Assembly: GCA_001804785.1 (NCBI GenBank)
Contig: MHBG01000018.1
Location: forward strand, 44,280 to 108,279
Direction: 5' to 3'
Source of the DNA: Lentisphaerae bacterium GWF2_45_14
GTDB taxonomy: Bacteria > Verrucomicrobiota > Lentisphaeria > Victivallales > GWF2-45-14
DNA length: 64,000 bases
The notes beneath the pieces were generated by a model. The model saw nothing but the letters and a program-made list of their open reading frames with translations, was not told the origin of the DNA and did not search any database. Positions within the stretch are counted from its first letter, which is position 1. Every line of letters begins with the position of its first letter. Shown here piece by piece: positions 61,743 through 64,000 of this stretch. Made by a program: the position numbers and the translations under genes.

Positions 61743-62594
61743 TTAAAGACAAACAGCGTTAAGATAAGGATTTGCAATTCCATCAGAGAAACCGAAATCC
61801 GGCTGATACTTCTTTTCATTCGGCTTGAAATACGGTTCATGTCTGGCTTTCCAATACGGGCTTGAATCTCGACAATCGAGCTTATAAAGCTCCTCAAAGT
61901 AAGGATGCATTTTACACCATTCCTGTAAGACACAAGCGGCATGATAGTATTTACTGAACTGCCAAGCCCCTATAACTTCACGCATACGATTAAAGGAAGC
62001 GTCCTGATAAAACATCTTAAATGTTCGAGGAAAGTTGTAACTCAATTCACGGCAAGCATTTCGCCAGACAGCCGCTTTCCCGTTCACAAAAGAAAAAGCG
62101 CCCTTTACACGGCGAATCCAATTATGGCTATAAGTGACATATCGAATTCCGGGCTTGCGCCCCTCCTTCGTCAGATATTTCATGATATACTGCTTTATGC
62201 CGTTCGAGTCACGCCCATCAGTCCACTTAATATGAATCCATCCCATATTCGAGGCCGTAACGCTCAGGAAATGCCGTATCATATCCCGGATTCTCGAAGT
62301 TGAAGCCCCTTCGATATGGCCCAAAATATGAAGATGCCAACCGCCCTTTTTATGTTCTTCCCAAATGCCAATGAACTGGAATTCAGCATCAAGAGGAAGG
62401 CCAAACCGCTTTCGGACAGACTTCTTTTTAGTATACGTAAGAAATAGATTCCATGCTCTGGCGCACGAAAGTTTATCCCCATTAACCCTAAAAGTATTTG
62501 TCATTAAGAACACCTTCCCTAACCCGTATCCAAAGAGGTCAACAAAAGCGCTCATGTTTTCGTAATCACGGTAATTAGCCTTCCCCCCGTACAT
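61743..62594 (-). CDS. Rolling-circle replication initiation protein (HUH, two-tyrosine type)
   Basis: This 283-residue protein carries the HUH metal motif GGWHLHILGH (about residue 85-94) and the two-tyrosine catalytic motif KQYIMKYLTKE (YxxxY, about 129-139). The YxxxY arrangement is typical of phage-type initiators (microviruses, some filamentous phages and their satellites), which nick the origin and stay on the 5' end. A preceding NLFLTYTKKK strand fits motif 1. GAGGT precedes the ATG. It lies between the 92- and 64-residue genes in one operon. It is the core evidence that the element replicates through single-stranded DNA. Confidence 0.9.
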   Translation of the reverse strand: MYGGKANYRDYENMSAFVDLFGYGLGKVFLMTNTFRVNGDKLSCARAWNLFLTYTKKKSVRKRFGLPLDAEFQFIGIWEEHKKGGWHLHILGHIEGASTSRIRDMIRHFLSVTASNMGWIHIKWTDGRDSNGIKQYIMKYLTKEGRKPGIRYVTYSHNWIRRVKGAFSFVNGKAAVWRNACRELSYNFPRTFKMFYQDASFNRMREVIGAWQFSKYYHAACVLQEWCKMHPYFEELYKLDCRDSSPYWKARHEPYFKPNEKKYQPDFGFSDGIANPYLNAVCL

Positions 62595-62603
62595 AATTCT
62601 ACC

Positions 62604-62882
62604 TCACTTGTTAGGCTTGAAGTCCATGAGGATATCGGAGCGCCAATTATTGGAAATGAACTGACCGTCATTGTAATCTTGAATGACCTGCTTTGGAACC
62701 ATCTCGATTATTGCGGTTCCGTACTTGCCGACAGGGAACATTTCCTTTTGTGCCGCCTCGATCAGATGTATTGACTCCCTGCCCCCAGTATAGCCAATGT
62801 CGGCTATCCATTCACCCGTTTTCTTGTCCTGGCGGTAACCCATGATTACACACTGCTGGAGCGTCATTGTTGCTAGTTGCAT
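62604..62882 (-). CDS. Element protein, 92 residues, first of the operon
   Basis: A small beta-rich soluble protein (QQCVIMGYRQDKKTGEWIAD, then GTAIIEMVPKQVIQDYN). Size and position just before the replication gene would suit a single-strand DNA-binding protein like filamentous gpV, but no motif proves it. AGGGGAG precedes the ATG, and it starts 107 bases downstream of the strong minus-strand promoter at 62966-62994. Confidence 0.65.
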   Translation of the reverse strand: MQLATMTLQQCVIMGYRQDKKTGEWIADIGYTGGRESIHLIEAAQKEMFPVGKYGTAIIEMVPKQVIQDYNDGQFISNNWRSDILMDFKPNK

Positions 62883-62936
62883 CTTCTCTTCTCCCCTTGT
62901 TAGAGTTTTTTTTGATATTTTTACTTTGCAAGCGGT

Positions 62937-62994
62937 TATCGCATGTAAAGCGTCTGATTAGCGATATTATAAACATGGTCAAATAGCGTTTCAA
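62937..62994. promoter_or_regulatory. Divergent promoter region of the element
   Basis: On the minus strand, TTGAAA (plus 62989-62994), 17 bases, TATAAT (plus 62966-62971) is a near-consensus promoter for the replication operon. TATCGC at 62937-62942 and GCGATA at 62961-62966 form an inverted repeat overlapping the -10, a likely binding site for the divergent regulator. Confidence 0.65.
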
Positions 62995-63062
62995 GTCAAC
63001 TTGTTGAAAAAAAGAAGAAAATGGCTAAACTGGGTACTAAACATAAAAAAAGAGGTGTCTGC

Positions 63063-63467
63063 ATGAATGTTAGAGAATTCAGTTATCTGTTTTTAAGGGA
63101 CTGGCACGCAACAAAAGGCTTAATACAACCAGCAATAGCCGCAAAATTATTAGGTGTAACCCGTGGTAGAATGAGCCAAATATGCGAGGAAAAGAATCTA
63201 GCTAAATACAGATATGATGATCCTTCAAAACCACTGCTAAGATTAGATCAAGTGCTAGAGATAAAAAATGAAAAGTATAATAGCTTATCCAGTGAAGCAA
63301 AAAAAAGAATAGATGAAATGAATGACCTATGGGAAATGGAATTTGAAAAACGGCTTGAAATGGAAGACGAATTAAGCGAACAAAATCCAGAACCAAACCC
63401 AAGTTATATAGAAGAAATAGAAGATGAAATAGAAAACTATATAGACCACCTAGAAAAAAACATATAA
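63063..63467 (+). CDS. Element HTH regulator, probable repressor
   Basis: This 134-residue protein (from ATG 63063, AGAGGTG site; 148 residues from 63021 as the alternative) has a helix-turn-helix PAIAAKLLGVTRGRMSQICEEKN near the N-terminus and an acidic helical C-terminus (EIEDEIENYIDHLEK). It is divergent from the replication operon, as RstR is from rstA in RS1/CTX-phi, and so is the likely repressor. The coding sequence is strongly AT-rich compared with the host. Confidence 0.75.
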   Translation: MNVREFSYLFLRDWHATKGLIQPAIAAKLLGVTRGRMSQICEEKNLAKYRYDDPSKPLLRLDQVLEIKNEKYNSLSSEAKKRIDEMNDLWEMEFEKRLEMEDELSEQNPEPNPSYIEEIEDEIENYIDHLEKNI

Positions 63468-63811
63468 AAATGCAAGTAAGAAATAGCTGGTTTGAATTAG
63501 TTATTACTTAAACGAGAGACCCCCGTCAAGCGGGGGTCTGAGGGAAAAGAGCCGTTCGTCAATCCGTAGTAAATAAGTTCAGTGAGTAGCTTTTCAGGGC
63601 GGTTTATGGAGTTCGCTTTGTCTGAACTTTGTTCAGGCTCAGGGCTGTTAACGTTTCACTCTCTGGGGAGGTTCCCCAGTCCCCCACCCATTCAAAGTTT
63701 ATCATTCAGTAATCCAGTAGTAAATAAAAAGAGAAGCCGAATCTGTACGGGGAGGATTTGTACAAACTCAGCTTCTAGGGGGGACATATTCTGTTCATCA
63801 ATTCGGATTAA
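63468..63811. other. Hairpin-rich non-coding region of the element, probable replication origin
   Basis: No gene. It holds four strong hairpins: AGACCCCCG/CGGGGGTCT (63517-63539, no T-run), CTGAAC/GTTCAG (63622-63636), CTGGGGA/TCCCCAG (63663-63679) and a nested stem AGAAGC/GCTTCT (63732-63776) with TGTAC/GTACA inside. An 11-base string GTAGTAAATAA occurs at about 63566-63576 and 63717-63727. Double- and single-strand origins of rolling-circle replicons look like this; the nick site is not identifiable by eye. Confidence 0.6.
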
Positions 63812-63949
63812 AACGTACGCATAATACCTCATTATGCAAAACGTCAAAACCTTCGTTAAAACGCATCTGCCGGGCGTGTAAACGTCCTTGTCTGCTCAAT
63901 CGCAGAACATGCGGACGTTTTACATAACCCGGCCTCATTATGCGACGTT
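63812..63949 (+). other. Folded attP: two inverted dif-like sequences
   Basis: AACGTACGCATAAT (63812-63825) pairs with ATTATGCGACGTT (63937-63949, one bulge) and TTATGCAAAACGTC (63832-63845) pairs with GACGTTTTACATAA (63914-63927, one mismatch). The internal loop between the two stems is CR-rich and asymmetric. In single strand these 138 bases form a long hairpin that recreates a dif-like XerC-side arm, as in the CTX-phi attP(+) structure. Confidence 0.78.
63921..63948 (-). other. Degenerate dif at the element's right end
   Basis: On the minus strand: XerC arm ACGTCGCATAA identical to the left dif, spacer TGAGGCCGGG of 10 rather than 6 bases, XerD-like arm TTATGTAAAAC (9 of 11 matches to E. 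coli). XerC but probably not normal XerD exchange should work here. Confidence 0.7.
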
Positions 63950-64000
63950 AGAAACTACCAGTTTTATAGGCTTGTTATAATGAATTATCGGCAGTTCCGT
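63937..64000 (+). repeat. 64-base direct repeat, copy 2, start of a second element
   Basis: Exact copy of 61126-61189, cut by the window end. It contains the last 21 codons of a second 122-residue gene (minus strand, 63938-64000). Confidence 0.97.
63938..64000 (-). CDS. Partial second copy of the 122-residue element protein
   Basis: The 3' end of the gene at 61127-61495 is repeated here and is truncated by the window edge. The visible codons are identical. Confidence 0.85.
   Translation of the reverse strand, partial: TELPIIHYNKPIKLVVSNVA

Larger units (their letters stand above)
61127..63937 (-). mobile_element. 2,811-bp dif-integrated rolling-circle element (RS1/CTX-like satellite)
   Basis: The unit runs from the XerC-arm boundary of dif (61127) to the next copy of that boundary (63938). 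It contains a minus-strand operon (92-residue protein, HUH replication protein, 64- and 122-residue proteins), a divergent regulator, about 340 bases of hairpin-rich non-coding DNA and two inverted dif-like sequences. Coat, assembly and secretin genes are absent. The first 64 bases reappear exactly at 63937-64000, so the element is present in tandem or followed by a relative sharing that end. Gene plan and attachment mode parallel the RS1 satellite of CTX-phi; the proteins themselves are not recognisably its homologs. Confidence 0.82.

Overview
This 64 kb window looks like a chromosomal segment from a Gram-negative bacterium of the PVC superphylum, most probably Lentisphaerota or a close Verrucomicrobiota relative. 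The assignment is an inference from gene style. Prepilin-like proteins with an FTLIELL-type N-terminus sit beside a GntR/LacI-type regulator and a very large secreted LamG/CBM9-like carbohydrate-active protein. There are also two bactofilins, zinc-ribbon proteins, and an outer-membrane lipid-transport set (YdbH/YnbE/YdbL-like). No rRNA, tRNA or CRISPR was found.

Layout. 0-3.7 kb: citramalate synthase, a tandem pair of small secreted paralogs whose duplication carried along a piece of the cimA tail, a DciA-like DUF721 protein and a NusG paralog. 3.7-11.6 kb: a tight seven-gene operon with a zinc-ribbon/membrane Ser/Thr kinase, YdbH-, YnbE- and YdbL-like proteins, a Trm112-like protein, a membrane-anchored FGE-fold protein and a J-domain/TPR protein. 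11.6-19.4 kb (mostly minus strand): methyltransferase, a GDT1-ferritin fusion, cobS, manA, a GGCT/AIG2 protein with a possible ligase domain, an argA-type acetyltransferase, accA and an L,D-transpeptidase. 19.5-23.2 kb: LOG protein, PHP phosphoesterase and a divergent regulator/EamA exporter pair with matching operators. 23.2-28.9 kb: a regulator, pseudopilin and giant secreted protein cluster. 29-49 kb: housekeeping genes (gnd, macro domain, bactofilins and a bactofilin pseudogene, queA, glgA, rhomboid, two repeat-tailed pseudopilins with strong terminators, gpsA-plsY, an M24 peptidase, HAD, PBP2, an EF-G paralog). 49-60.8 kb: alpha-galactosidase-like enzyme, ung, smpB, a REC-REC-kinase, dnaJ-grpE, a radical SAM/HhH protein, murA with an Asp at the usual Cys position, an HDOD protein and a tandem-HTH regulator with three phased operators.

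The most striking region is the right end. At 61110-61137 lies a near-canonical XerC/XerD dif site, so the window probably reaches the replication terminus. Directly abutting it is a 2,811-bp element with a divergent HTH regulator gene, a four-gene operon containing an HUH/YxxxY rolling-circle replication protein, a structured non-coding region, and two inverted dif-like sequences about 70 nt apart that can fold into a long imperfect hairpin in single-stranded DNA. The first 64 bases of the element are repeated exactly at the end of the window, so a second copy, or a related element sharing that end, follows in tandem. No coat or assembly genes are present. The architecture closely parallels the CTX-phi/RS1 family of filamentous phages and satellites that integrate at dif using host XerC/XerD, here with unrelated-looking genes in what appears to be a PVC-group host. 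This is the best candidate for a previously undescribed system.

The second candidate is the 3.7-11.6 kb operon, which couples a eukaryotic-like kinase and protein-quality-control domains to an inter-membrane phospholipid transport bridge.
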